A stretch of DNA of 41,803 nt from Meridianimarinicoccus roseus (GTDB taxonomy: Bacteria > Pseudomonadota > Alphaproteobacteria > Rhodobacterales > Rhodobacteraceae), in contig NZ_QGKU01000042.1 of NCBI RefSeq assembly GCF_003172915.1, positions 1 to 41,803 on the forward strand. Direction: 5' to 3'. A program made the position numbers and the translations under genes. The first letter of the stretch is position 1, and each line of letters opens with the position of its first letter. Below, piece after piece: positions 16,884 through 25,393 of this stretch. The notes under the pieces were generated by a model that saw only the letters and a program-made list of their open reading frames with translations, was not told the origin of the DNA and did not search any database.

Positions 16884-17138
16884 ATGACGAGTTTCCGTGC
16901 AACACGGCGGCAGTTCTTTGGCCTTGCCGCAGGCGGAGCGGCCACAGCAGCCCTGACCGCGCCATACGAAACGCAGGCGCAGACACAGACCAGGGCGCGG
17001 ATCGTCATCATTGGTGCCGGAGCCGGTGGCACGGCGCTGGCCAATCGGCTGGTCTGTCGACCGGACGGGGCGCAGATCACCTTGGTCGATCCGCGGGCGC
17101 AACATCTCTACCACCCCGTCACTGACCCTGGCCGGTGA
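16884..17138 (+). pseudogene. Flavocytochrome c/SQR-type flavoprotein gene, truncated
   Basis: The first 84 residues of a FAD-dependent sulfide-oxidising flavoprotein. It has a Tat signal (TRRQFFGLAAGGAATAAL), then the Rossmann FAD motif RIVIIGAGAGGTALANRL. After about 80 residues (IDE: VDPRAQHLYHP) the frame runs out; a shifted frame continues PSLTLAGDGVN up to about 17178, in keeping with the conserved LY-PG-TL-AG region. The rest, about 330 residues, is gone and IS remnants begin. The ATG has GGGAGG upstream. It cannot make a working enzyme. Neighbours suggest that it once oxidised sulfide. Confidence 0.75.
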
Positions 17139-17139
17139 C
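17118..17139. repeat. Inverted repeat at the break of the flavoprotein gene
   Basis: A stem of ACCCCGTCAC / GTGACGGGGT around a loop of roughly ten bases covers the frameshift point of the truncated gene. It may mark a small insertion or deletion junction. Confidence 0.35.
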
Positions 17140-17179
17140 GGGGTAAACACACAGAGCCCAGATACAGAAGGGTCATGAT

Positions 17180-17404
17180 TCATAAGCAATAGATGATGAG
17201 GGCCGCCAGAGCGATGGCAGAGAGGAAGACCTTTGGACATCGGTCACAGCGGGTGAACCCATCCAGCTCTGGGGTCGAAACGTTGCAGATGAATTTATAT
17301 GGCGTGAGCCCGCCGTGCGTCTTGAGCCTTAGAGCGAAGTTGTAGGAGCCCATGAAGCGATCGTGGCTGTCGTAGTGGAAGCGCTTCACGGTGGCCCCCT
17401 GATC
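17180..17404 (-). pseudogene. Chimeric transposase remnant (IS481-like joined to IS5-like)
   Basis: The upstream part reads ATVKRFHYDSHDRFMGSYNFALRLKTHGGLTPYKFIC, in two pieces that match the C-terminal region of IS481-family transposases (a short internal stretch seems deleted). After this the frame runs into DRCPKVFLSAIALAALIIYC, which resembles the C-terminal end of IS5/IS427-group transposases. The two parts are in one open frame of 69 residues from an ATG at 17389. Neither is complete. This is a fused scrap of two elements and shows repeated IS activity at the break of the flavoprotein gene. Confidence 0.5.
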
Positions 17405-17941
17405 AGGCTTGGACCTCTCCGAAGGTCGACGCTCCTACACCACGCAGAGGGCTACTATCTCTCCGGGTTGCATTGCGCATCCCGAGGTGAGCTCCGGAAC
17501 GACCAAGACGGCCGAGATTGCGTTGATTTTCCTGCGAGCCGAGCGGCCTGTCATCTGATCGGTCCTCTTCATTCTGACACTGGCACTCCGACCCCTTGCG
17601 AAAAAGGGCTGCCCGCCCGTCAGAACCAGTTTTCCGTGGACAAGTCGTGGTCGACGGACCAAGAGGTTCAAAAACCCCGGTTCAACGAAATCAATAACAT
17701 ACGCATGTCCGGAAGATCGTTCAACAATGGGGTCCTCAAACTCCGGACAACGTCCGCCGAACGCCGAGCGTACCGAACGTTAGGCTTACCTGAGTGCGAA
17801 CAATCTGCGAAGAACCTCGCGCAGCACTCGTTTCGCGCGTCGTTCCGGGATGTCTATGATTGTCGTTCAATAAGGAGTTGCAGGAACCTCGACCGTGGCA
17901 CGGCCTCGACGAACAATGGCCGGTGTGCTGACATCCTCGTA
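17405..17941. other. Intergenic IS debris, no gene recognised
   Basis: About 540 bases between two transposase remnants. Several short frames exist on both strands, but none looks like a known family. Compare with the second copy of the IS21-like remnant at 41.3 kb, where this segment is absent. Confidence 0.4.
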
Positions 17942-18355
17942 TCACATATCGCGTATCTCCCGAAGAAACCTGGCGCAGGTGAGATCGGGAAAGGACAGCA
18001 CGCACTCCCGCAGATATGCCTTGAAGGGTTCAATGGTCCGCGGCCGCGGCGCGCGCCGCCCGCAGACCGGAGCTTCAAGTCCCCGATCGAGATGTTTGCG
18101 GACAGTTTTGCGGGCGCAGCCGAGATTCCGCGCACTGGCGTTGATGCAAAGCCCCTGCGTCTTAAGATCATGGACCAAGACGATCTCGCTCAGTCCCTTC
18201 ACATTACGGCCCCCGCTGCTGTTTAGGGGAAGCATCCGCCAAGTGGCCCGCGGCGCCGCGGTTTTTGAACGAATGAGGTTCGAAAATCCCCAACACTACT
18301 CAGTCCGGGAAATTTTCAAACGGCGGTTCCGGGGAGATTACAAGCGGCGGTTACA
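17942..18355 (-). pseudogene. istA: IS21-family IstA N-terminal remnant, copy 1
   Basis: A decayed IS21-type transposase start. The frame reads KGLSEIVLVHDLKTQGL, then ARNLGCARKTVRKHLDRGLEAP and GRRAPRPRTIEPFKAYLRE, matching the HTH and linker of IstA. It ends at an in-frame stop at 17942 after about 97 residues of a family of around 400-500. The outer end is preserved as ...CAAGCGGCGGTTACA at 18341-18355, an IS21-like terminus reading TGTAACCGCC on the minus strand. The second, similar copy lies at 41255-41711. Confidence 0.65.
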
Positions 18356-18410
18356 CAGAAATCCGGTTCGATACTGCCCAAGGTTTCGGGACCGTTTTGT
18401 CCATGCCAAT

Positions 18411-18693
18411 TCAGCGCCAGTTCCGTCCCGGCGCAATCATGTCGAGAACATGCACCTCGCGGGCAGACGGGTCTTGTTCGTGGAGAAAAACGTAGCCCGC
18501 CACGGGAAAACCCTCACCTTGGCCCTGAAACATGGGTCCCGCTTCTGAAAAGGTGCTAAGCGTTAGGACCAAGTGCGTCTGGATGCGTTCAGAGAAGTCG
18601 CGTGGTCGCGATGCTGTCGATATCGGCATGGTCGATAATCTCGACCAGCGCAGCATCTACGTCAGGCGCAAAGAGAACAGTTGCGGGCTGCAT
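18411..18693 (-). pseudogene. RelE/ParE-type toxin, frameshifted
   Basis: The N-terminal frame from an ATG at 18693 reads MQPATVLFAPDVDAALVEII and stops early. The other frame gives RDFSERIQTHLVLTLS, then SEAGPMFQGQGEGF and EVHVLDMIAPGRNWR, ending at 18411, the usual end of RelE/ParE toxins. One frameshift joins the two. It begins 11 bases after the stop of the antitoxin gene, as in a normal antitoxin-first operon. The toxin is therefore probably dead while the antitoxin remains. Confidence 0.6.
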
Positions 18694-18704
18694 GATGTTG
18701 GATA

Positions 18705-19043
18705 TCAGGAGATCCGGGGTGGCGCGCGATCACTCAGGCTCGCGAAATACGTCGCATCCGCGACAATCCCATCGCCGTCGGCAATCGCACGGCGGCTGGC
18801 ATCGATATGCCGGTTGATGTCCATCTGCGCCATCACCGCGTCGAATAGGGCGAGTTTCCCGGTGGCCAGATCCGCCTTCCGCGGATCGGCAAGGAAGCTG
18901 TCGGCCAGCGCACGCACGCATTCCTTAGAGAATATCGCGGCGACCTCTCGACGGTTCTTCGTGACGGCCACCGCTTCGCGGAGCGACGCTTCGAGAACTG
19001 GTCCGAAGGCATTCTTCGCCGCTACGGCAGTCATGGCTGTCAT
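18705..19043 (-). CDS. Type II antitoxin, Phd/YefM family
   Basis: A 112-residue protein. The start MTAMTAVAAKNAFGPVLEA with the following REAVAVTKNRREVAAIF is the Phd/YefM antitoxin fold, which binds DNA and neutralises a toxin. The C-terminal helix (KLALFDAVMAQMDINRHID) would contact the toxin. I chose the ATG at 19043 because family members begin there; the frame is open 36 residues upstream without family sequence. Its partner toxin gene downstream is frameshifted, so it now looks like an orphan antitoxin in IS debris. Confidence 0.7.
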   Translation of the reverse strand: MTAMTAVAAKNAFGPVLEASLREAVAVTKNRREVAAIFSKECVRALADSFLADPRKADLATGKLALFDAVMAQMDINRHIDASRRAIADGDGIVADATYFASLSDRAPPRIS

Positions 19044-19318
19044 TGGCCGTGCACTGTTATGGCAGTTCACTTGGAAATATAACCTGAATGGCTCGTTTCG
19101 GGCAATCCCCATGCCTGCATCCTGCCGCGCGCCTGTTCTAGGCTGTCGCAATCATGGTGGGAAGCCGAACCGAATGGCTAGCCCGCACACGAACATGGCG
19201 CCTCTCCCATCAACAAGGAACAGACGCCACATTCCAAACTCCGTCGCGCGCGTGCTTGCGGTACGCATTGGGGCCTGACTGGTCACGCACACGACTTCGT
19301 CAGGTCAATGATCGCGGG

Positions 19319-19759
19319 TTACGCGGCCCTCGCGTTCTTGCCAGAAGCTGCCTTCGCTGACGCCTGAGCGGCGTTGGCCGCTTTGCTGCCCTGTTCAGTG
19401 ATGTGCTGACCGGTGGTTGACAGCAGCTCGGTCGCATCGTTCTGCGCCAGCTTGGCGACGTCGCCGAGCGCTTGGAAGTGCGTCTTCACGAGCTCGGCCT
19501 GCGACGTGCCGAAATCGCTGACTACCTTGGTGTAATCTGTGGGCGCGTTTTGAGCACTGGTCACATCGCGCAGAAGCTTCAGCGACTCCTTGACGGTGTT
19601 CGTTGTTACGTCGTTCGACTTGTTCGCGGCGTCAAGCGCGATGGCGCTGAACCGCTCGCCGAAGGTCGCCCATGTCTTCCAGGCGTCGGTCACGGCTGCG
19701 GTGTTGAATGCCGCGGGCGCGGTCTTGAAGAAGGTGGTGAAGTCTTGCTTGTTGGCCAT
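19319..19759 (-). CDS. phaP: Phasin family protein
   Basis: A 146-residue phasin, a protein that coats polyhydroxyalkanoate granules in the cytoplasm. It starts MANKQDFTTFFKTAPAAF and is helical and rich in alanine, lysine and threonine, with a typical amphipathic middle (KSNDVTTNTVKESLKLLRDVT) and a low-complexity alanine-rich tail. A GGAG Shine-Dalgarno lies before the ATG. It stands alone between IS remnants, with no PHA synthase nearby. The gene itself looks intact. Confidence 0.8.
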   Translation of the reverse strand: MANKQDFTTFFKTAPAAFNTAAVTDAWKTWATFGERFSAIALDAANKSNDVTTNTVKESLKLLRDVTSAQNAPTDYTKVVSDFGTSQAELVKTHFQALGDVAKLAQNDATELLSTTGQHITEQGSKAANAAQASAKAASGKNARAA

Positions 19760-19888
19760 GATGCGGTCTCCAGATTGCTAAATGTGTGCGGCCTCGTCGA
19801 CCGTTGAAGGAGAGATAATGCTGCAGCGCAGCATTTCAATGGGGCGCCTTGCAAATCGGGCCGTGATTGTGACTTCCGTCCGGAGCAG

Positions 19889-20306
19889 CGGAGCGCCCGG
19901 ACGCCATCGAAGACACGCTCGGGCTTGCCCCTGACGGGATTGCGGCGGACACGATCCATGGCGTGGCCGGGTGTACGCCGTTCCTGAAGACCGCCGGATC
20001 GAGCCCGTCATTCCGCCCCTTCGCGCCACCCGCCGCAAGGGGGCGCAGGGCTTTCCGACCGTGCGCTTCAAGTGCGATCCCCGTCACGATGTGGTCCGAT
20101 GCCCGGCAAGGAAGCGGCTGGCCCCGGGAAACGGCACGAAATCCGGGCAATGGTATCGCGCCGACCGGCGCGACTTCCCCCGCTGTCCTCTCAAGGCGCA
20201 GTTCAAGGCGTAGTGTTCGCCCCAGGTCGCGGAACTCCAGATCCGTATCGCCGTCATGAACTACTACACCGCGCTCGGCATACCTTTCACAGAGGCCGTG
20301 GGGTAA
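19889..20306 (+). pseudogene. IS1182-like transposase remnant, copy 1
   Basis: A decayed fragment of the catalytic part. One frame reads GLAPDGIAADTIHGV; after one lost base the next frame reads VYAVPEDRRIEPVIPP, RRKGAQGFPTVRFKCDPRHDVVRCPARKRL and WYRADRRDFPRCPLKAQ, all typical of IS1182-type transposases. The same frame, after a stop, ends VAELQIRIAVMNYYTALG at 20306. The stretch from about 19924 to 20015 is repeated almost exactly at 41713-41803, where the base lost here is present. Confidence 0.6.
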
Positions 20307-20696
20307 GTCCGTCAGGGTAAAAGGGAAGCCCGACTCTCACCTTCTTTGCGCAACAAAGTCGGCAGCGTTCCGAACAGAGTGAATGATCTGTCTTGGGCCG
20401 AAAGATGGAAAAAATTTTCGGACTAGGAGTGCAAGTGCAACTCTGAACCTAGCGCTTGCTTGTATCTTTGGAGCCTGAGCTCATGATAACCATGGTTTCT
20501 TGACCCTTACAGAGTAAAACTTGAGGCTCCGTGGAGAAGAAAATTATTTACAGAATGTTCGAGCGGCGATAACTTTTGAAAGCGCGGCGGGAGGAATCGG
20601 CTCCTGAAGGCCCGTTGGAGGGGCAAGTCAGGACGCGGAGCCGAGCGCGCAAACCGGGTTGTGGCGACCCGTAATCGCCAGCACAGGGAGAGAGAG
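20307..20696. promoter_or_regulatory. Upstream region of the ABC transporter operon
   Basis: About 390 bases with no gene. It holds the AAAAAATTTTC motif at 20408-20419 and a purine-rich AGGGAGAGAGAG ribosome binding stretch just before the substrate-binding protein start (20697). I see no clear -35/-10 pair that I would defend. Confidence 0.5.
20407..20421. promoter_or_regulatory. Candidate RpiR operator, site 1
   Basis: GGAAAAAATTTTCGG, with GAAAA/TTTTC arms around a two-base centre. The 11-mer AAAAAATTTTC recurs exactly at 31990-32000, ahead of the second operon of this locus. Since an RpiR-family regulator lies between the two operons, this is a natural candidate for its site. Its distance to the first start codon is about 275 bases, which is long. 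Confidence 0.4.
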
Positions 20697-22223
20697 ATGT
20701 TCTACAAACCAAGAAACGCCTTGTACTCGCGGATCAGCCGCCGCCGTTTTCTGGAACTCGGCGGGTCCGCCGCGACCGCACTGGGCACCGGCGCACTCGC
20801 CGTCGGCATGAACTCGGTCATCATGCGCTCGCCGGTGCAGGCGCAATCCTCTGACGATGCCAAATGGCGGCAGTACGCCGGTTCCAAGCTTACATTCCTG
20901 TCCGAGAACACTCCGCCGTCCTTCGCTATCCGCGAGAATATCAAGGCGTTTTATGACCTTACAGGGATCGAGGTGGAGATCCTGACCGACGATCTTCCGG
21001 TAGTGCAGCAGAAGGCAGGTATCGACCTGCGCAGCGGCAAGTCCGACTACGTTTTGAACTACGTTCAGGACAAGCCGATCGGAGCCCCCTTCGCGGACTT
21101 CTACGTCGACCTTTCGACCATGTTCGGCGACGAGACACTTCCTCAGGATCCAAACGGCTACGGCGATGACGTCTGGTTCGAGAACTTCCTGTCGGCGTGC
21201 GGTCGCTTCTACTCTGATGAGAAGATCATTGCCCTGCCCTACGACGCTGCCGTGGCGTGCACCTTCTATCGTCAGGACCTGTTCGAACAGTACTCCAAAG
21301 ACTTCGAAGCCGAATACGGTTACCGGCTGGAATACACTGCCGACACGACTTGGAAGCAGGTTCTGGATTTCGCCAAGTTCTTTAAAGCATTGCGAGAAAG
21401 CGGCGCGGACGTGCCCTATGGCTACGCGCAGCACCAGGGCGCATTCGCGTGGACCACGCAACTCGACATCCAGCGCTTGATGTACTCGCACGGCCAGTGG
21501 ATCGACTTTCCGATCGATGACAAGCTCGGCTCCAAGCGTCCCGGGCCTGCCAACTGGGGTGATGAACAGTCGGTGCTCATGCTCCAGAAGTTCAAGGAAT
21601 TCGGCGACGCTTCGCACCCTGACAACCTCGCCAACGGCACGCTGGAGCTGAACACGGTCTACCAGTCCGGCAACATCGCGATGCAGGTGCAGTTTCACGA
21701 GTTCGCGGCTTCCGTCGAAAACCCGGAAACGTCGGTCGCGGCAGGAGGCAAGACGGCATATGCCCCATGCCCAAAGGGCGATCCGGAATGGAACCTCACC
21801 GGCGGGCCCAACGTGAACGGAACCAACTGCGGTATCGGGGGCATCGGGATCAACGCCAACGCTTCTGAAGATCTCCAGCGTGCGGCTTATCTTTTCGCGA
21901 TCTGGTCCACCAGCGAGAACATTCAGTACGATGTTCTGGCCGGGCTCGGGGGAACCCCGACACGCAAGTCGGTTCTGGAACGCCCAGATGTGATAGCCGC
22001 ACAAGCCCGTCCGACCAAGATGCCAAACGCTCTGACCTTCGATGCAGTCTACAATTACGGGATCAAGGATCCGAACTTCGTGCTCGGCCCGAAGATCCCG
22101 GAGGCGAACGAGTACTACTCGATCACTGCTCAGGAAACGCAGCAGATGCTTGCAGGGCAGAAGAGTCCGCAGGAAACGGCGTTCGCGCTCAAGGAGCAGT
22201 TCGACTTTCTGAACGACGTCTGA
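20697..22223 (+). CDS. Sugar ABC transporter, substrate-binding protein
   Basis: Periplasmic solute-binding protein, 508 residues, family 1 (CUT1 type). It has a twin-arginine signal (ISRRRFLELGGSAATALG), so it is probably exported folded by the Tat system. The mature fold has the usual two lobes: ...FYDLTGIEVEILTDDLP, then a hinge around YDAAVACTFYRQDLFEQY and a lobe with WKQVLDFAKFFKALRE. It is longer than most CUT1 proteins (about 420), similar to the large glycerol-type ones. The ATG at 20697 follows AGGGAGAGAGAG. A stable hairpin lies right after the stop. The ligand is unknown; the operon suggests a sugar, polyol or deoxyketose. Confidence 0.85.
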   Translation: MFYKPRNALYSRISRRRFLELGGSAATALGTGALAVGMNSVIMRSPVQAQSSDDAKWRQYAGSKLTFLSENTPPSFAIRENIKAFYDLTGIEVEILTDDLPVVQQKAGIDLRSGKSDYVLNYVQDKPIGAPFADFYVDLSTMFGDETLPQDPNGYGDDVWFENFLSACGRFYSDEKIIALPYDAAVACTFYRQDLFEQYSKDFEAEYGYRLEYTADTTWKQVLDFAKFFKALRESGADVPYGYAQHQGAFAWTTQLDIQRLMYSHGQWIDFPIDDKLGSKRPGPANWGDEQSVLMLQKFKEFGDASHPDNLANGTLELNTVYQSGNIAMQVQFHEFAASVENPETSVAAGGKTAYAPCPKGDPEWNLTGGPNVNGTNCGIGGIGINANASEDLQRAAYLFAIWSTSENIQYDVLAGLGGTPTRKSVLERPDVIAAQARPTKMPNALTFDAVYNYGIKDPNFVLGPKIPEANEYYSITAQETQQMLAGQKSPQETAFALKEQFDFLNDV

Positions 22224-22239
22224 GCCAAGCGACGGAGCC

Positions 22240-22259
22240 GGCGAGCCCAGAGGCTCGCC
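22240..22259 (+). terminator. Hairpin between binding protein and permease genes
   Basis: Stem GGCGAGCC / GGCTCGCC with a CAGA loop, 16 bases after the stop codon. There is no T run. Such hairpins commonly raise the amount of the binding protein relative to the permeases by stabilising the 5' mRNA; partial termination is also possible. Confidence 0.5.
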
Positions 22260-22323
22260 GCTCCATCCCTCCAACCGACCGAGCAGCAGGGGCGCGTTGC
22301 GCACCGCCCGTGGGAGCACTCAC

Positions 22324-23325
22324 ATGACAGAAGCAACCCATTTCGGAAAGGAAGGCGCCTTTCGACTGGCCGGCGATCTGTTTCGCGCGCGCGAACATTC
22401 GACCGAAGTCGAAGCCCGCCCGATATCCGATCCGAAGCCGCGGCCAACGAGCTTCAACCCGCCAGCACCGAAACGCTACTACCTCTACCTCATGGCGCCA
22501 GCCATCGCGATTCTCGCATTCATCTCGCTCTACCCGTTCTTCTGGCTCATCGTCTTGTCGCTGCAGGACGTGGACATCGGCGGCGGCGAGTGGGTCGGGT
22601 TCAAGAACTATGCCCGGCTGCTCCAAGACCCGCGGTTCAAGGACGGCTGGATCCTGCTTCTGCAATACAGCGCGATGTGCCTCGGGCTTCAGCTGACCAT
22701 CGGGATGATCCTCGCGGTCATCGTGAACAATTCGAAGTACGAGAAATTCCTCGTCACCGCGCTCCTGATGCCGATGATGATGGCGCCCGCGGTGGCCGGT
22801 CTTCTGTGGCTGTTCCTCTACAACGGCACCTTCGGCTGGTATCACTGGATATTCCAGAGCATCGGACTTCTGGACAGCGCTTCGATCCTCGCCACGCCCG
22901 GCACCGCGCTTTATGGCATCGTGCTTGTGGACGTATGGCAGTGGACACCGCTCATTACGCTGATTGCTCTTGCCGGGCTCAAGCGGGTTCCCCGCGATCA
23001 GCTTGAAGCCAACATGGTCGACGGTGCTTCGCCGATGCGCAACTTCTTCGCCATCACGCTGCCGAACCTGTATCCCGTCCTTCTGATCGCCGTGCTGCTG
23101 CGCTTCATGGACAACTTTCGCTTCATCGACCACATCCTCGTCCTGACCGGCGGCGGTCCCGGCAGCGCCACGAAGATCCTGCCTGTCTATCTCTTCGAAG
23201 TGGCATTCAAGTTCTTCAAGCTCGGTCGAGGCGCGGCAATCGCACTGACCCTGCTTATTGTGACCATCGTGCTCGGAATGATCCTGGTGCGCGTCTTCGA
23301 CAAACCCAAATCCGGAAGGACCTGA
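22324..23325 (+). CDS. Sugar ABC transporter permease, MalF type
   Basis: Inner-membrane permease of 333 residues, about six membrane helices. The N-terminus has a cytoplasmic leader followed by YYLYLMAPAIAILAFISLYPFFW. The conserved EAA loop that docks to the ATPase reads EANMVDGASPMRNFFAITLP. The ATG at 22324 has GGGAG upstream; a longer upstream frame lacks family sequence. It follows the binding protein and is four bases from the next permease. Confidence 0.9.
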   Translation: MTEATHFGKEGAFRLAGDLFRAREHSTEVEARPISDPKPRPTSFNPPAPKRYYLYLMAPAIAILAFISLYPFFWLIVLSLQDVDIGGGEWVGFKNYARLLQDPRFKDGWILLLQYSAMCLGLQLTIGMILAVIVNNSKYEKFLVTALLMPMMMAPAVAGLLWLFLYNGTFGWYHWIFQSIGLLDSASILATPGTALYGIVLVDVWQWTPLITLIALAGLKRVPRDQLEANMVDGASPMRNFFAITLPNLYPVLLIAVLLRFMDNFRFIDHILVLTGGGPGSATKILPVYLFEVAFKFFKLGRGAAIALTLLIVTIVLGMILVRVFDKPKSGRT

Positions 23326-23329
23326 GACG

Positions 23330-24208
23330 ATGGCCTCGCAAGACGTCGTTCATTATGACAGCACCGCGCAGAAGCTCCTGCGGGTCGCCGCCGCCGCTTT
23401 CCTCATCTTCTATCTTGTCTGGACCCTGCTCCCTTTCGTGATCATGTTCACGTCGTCCTTCAAGGACCTCCTTGAGGCCTTCAATCTTCCTGAGGTGGGA
23501 GACTGGGGCGGCATCGGCGTGTTCTTCGACTTCACACCCACGCTGAAGCACTACACCAGCTTGTTCGCCGAAGGAAATTTCGGACGTTACATGGCGAACA
23601 GCCTGATCGCGGCGGGCGGCTCGGCCGTGGTGTCGGTCATCTTCGGATCGCTGTGCGCCTACAGTCTCAGCCGGGTCGATTTTCGCGGCAAGCAGGACCT
23701 ATTCTTCTGGATCATCTCGACCCGTATGGCTCCGGTCGTGGCGGTCATGGTACCGCTCTACTCGATCTTCCGGACGTTCGACCTCGTGGGGACGCTCCCC
23801 GGCCTGATCCTGGCCTACACGACGTTCAACCTTCCCTTCGCAATCTGGATCCTCAAAGGCTTCTTCGACAACGTTCCATACGCGATTGAAGAGGGTCAGA
23901 TGGTTGACGGCGCGACCCGCTTCCAGGCTTTCGTGTCCATCCTGCCGCTCGTCGCGCCGGGGATCGGCGCCTTCGTGGTCCTGTGCATCCTCTTCGCCTG
24001 GAACGACTTCCTGTTCGCGGCGATCATCGGCTCCGGTGGGGCAAAAACCCTGCCCGTCGCAACCCGCGAACTGGTCCAGCCGCAGAACATCCAGTGGGGG
24101 TCCATCATGGCGGCTGGCGTTGTCACGACGGCACCGATGATGCTGCTCGGCCTCGTAATCCGCAAATACCTTGTTACCGGACTCACCATGGGTGCCGTCA
24201 AAGAATGA
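23330..24208 (+). CDS. Sugar ABC transporter permease, MalG type
   Basis: Second permease, 292 residues, about six helices, MalG-like. The EAA loop is EEGQMVDGATRFQAFVSILP. The ATG follows the stop of the first permease after four bases. Together the two permeases, the binding protein and the ATPase form one CUT1-type importer. Confidence 0.9.
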   Translation: MASQDVVHYDSTAQKLLRVAAAAFLIFYLVWTLLPFVIMFTSSFKDLLEAFNLPEVGDWGGIGVFFDFTPTLKHYTSLFAEGNFGRYMANSLIAAGGSAVVSVIFGSLCAYSLSRVDFRGKQDLFFWIISTRMAPVVAVMVPLYSIFRTFDLVGTLPGLILAYTTFNLPFAIWILKGFFDNVPYAIEEGQMVDGATRFQAFVSILPLVAPGIGAFVVLCILFAWNDFLFAAIIGSGGAKTLPVATRELVQPQNIQWGSIMAAGVVTTAPMMLLGLVIRKYLVTGLTMGAVKE

Positions 24209-24216
24209 GCGTGCGA

Positions 24217-24236
24217 GTCCCGCGCCGCTGCGGGAC
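24217..24236 (+). terminator. Hairpin between permease and ATPase genes
   Basis: Stem GTCCCGC / GCGGGAC with a six-base loop, eight bases after the permease stop. A weak one; likely affects relative expression of the ATPase rather than ending the operon. Confidence 0.4.
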
Positions 24237-24270
24237 CCATGGCGTCACCACTATCTGGAAAGGCCCTGTT

Positions 24271-25365
24271 ATGGCTACCATCACGATCAAGAACGTCTGG
24301 AAATACTACGGCGACACGGCAGCTGTGAAACACCTCGACATCACCTGTCCCGATGGCAGCTTCGTGTCGATCCTCGGCCCGTCCGGATGCGGAAAATCCT
24401 CGACCATGCGGATGCTGGCGGGTCTCGAACACATTTCGTCGGGGGACATCTTCTTCGACGACCTTCGTATCAACGACCTCGCCCCCAAAGACCGCGACGT
24501 GGCAATGGTTTTCGAGAACTACGCGCTCTACCCGCACAAGTCGGTATTCGAGAACATTGCCAACCCGCTGCGCCTGCGCAAGACAGAGGAGAAAGCGATC
24601 AAGGAGCGGGTCGAAGCCGCGGCGCGGCTGCTTGAGATCGATCACCTTCTCGACCGCCGCCCGCACGAGTTGTCCGGCGGTCAGAAGCAGCGGGTGGCGA
24701 TCGGGCGCGCCATCGTGCGCCAGCCCAAGCTTTTCCTGTTCGACGAACCCATCGCGCACCTTGATGCGAAGCTGCGCGCCCATATGCGGGGCGAGATCAA
24801 GCATCTTCAGCGCGAACTGGGGACCACGATGATCTACGTGACCCATGACCAGTTGGAGGCCCTTTCGATGGCCGACTACATCGCGGTCATGCATGATGGC
24901 GAGTTGCAGCAATGGGGCACGCCGAGCGAGATCTTCAACCATCCGGTCAATGCCTGGGTCGCCGGTTTCGTAGGCGAGCCCGCAATGAACTTCCTGACCT
25001 GCGACGTGATCGGAGAAGGCGACAGCGTCAGCCTTCGGCACCGCAACTTCGACATTCCGCTTCTTCCGCAGCAGGTCCGGCAGCTCAACGGCGGTGCCGC
25101 CGCGGGCCGGGCGCGGATGGGCGTGCGGCCGGATGCGCTCGACATTGCCCTCGAACGGCCCGGCGGCCCGTCGATCACCGGCGAGATCTTCGTGAACGAA
25201 CTGCTCGGCGGGGACATGCTGGTGGAAGTCGCGTTGGCCGACACGCGGGTCAGGGTGAAGACGACGCCAGAATTCACCGGCAAGCCGGGACAGACCTGTC
25301 ACCTCACCGTCAATCGGGACAAATGGCACGTCTTCGATACCACAGACGGCCATGCCTACTTCTGA
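24271..25365 (+). CDS. Sugar ABC transporter ATPase, UgpC/MalK type
   Basis: ATP-hydrolysing subunit, 364 residues. Walker A GPSGCGKSS, signature LSGGQKQR, Walker B LFLFDEPIAHLDA, H-loop VTHDQ and a C-terminal beta-rich MalK-type regulatory (TOBE) domain from about residue 235 (MGVRPDALDIALE). The Walker B neighbour reads IAHLDA, where most homologues have LSNLDA. Only one ATPase is present, so it would act as a homodimer with the two permeases. The start is the ATG at 24271; the longer upstream frame has no family content. Confidence 0.9.
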   Translation: MATITIKNVWKYYGDTAAVKHLDITCPDGSFVSILGPSGCGKSSTMRMLAGLEHISSGDIFFDDLRINDLAPKDRDVAMVFENYALYPHKSVFENIANPLRLRKTEEKAIKERVEAAARLLEIDHLLDRRPHELSGGQKQRVAIGRAIVRQPKLFLFDEPIAHLDAKLRAHMRGEIKHLQRELGTTMIYVTHDQLEALSMADYIAVMHDGELQQWGTPSEIFNHPVNAWVAGFVGEPAMNFLTCDVIGEGDSVSLRHRNFDIPLLPQQVRQLNGGAAAGRARMGVRPDALDIALERPGGPSITGEIFVNELLGGDMLVEVALADTRVRVKTTPEFTGKPGQTCHLTVNRDKWHVFDTTDGHAYF

Positions 25366-25393
25366 CGTCGGTCCGGAGAAGGGCGACAGTGAC

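Noticed and set aside
20628-22319. Long minus-strand ORF of 563 codons opposite the substrate-binding protein gene
   Set aside because: It has no recognisable domain; it is an antisense shadow of the well-supported plus-strand gene in high-GC DNA.
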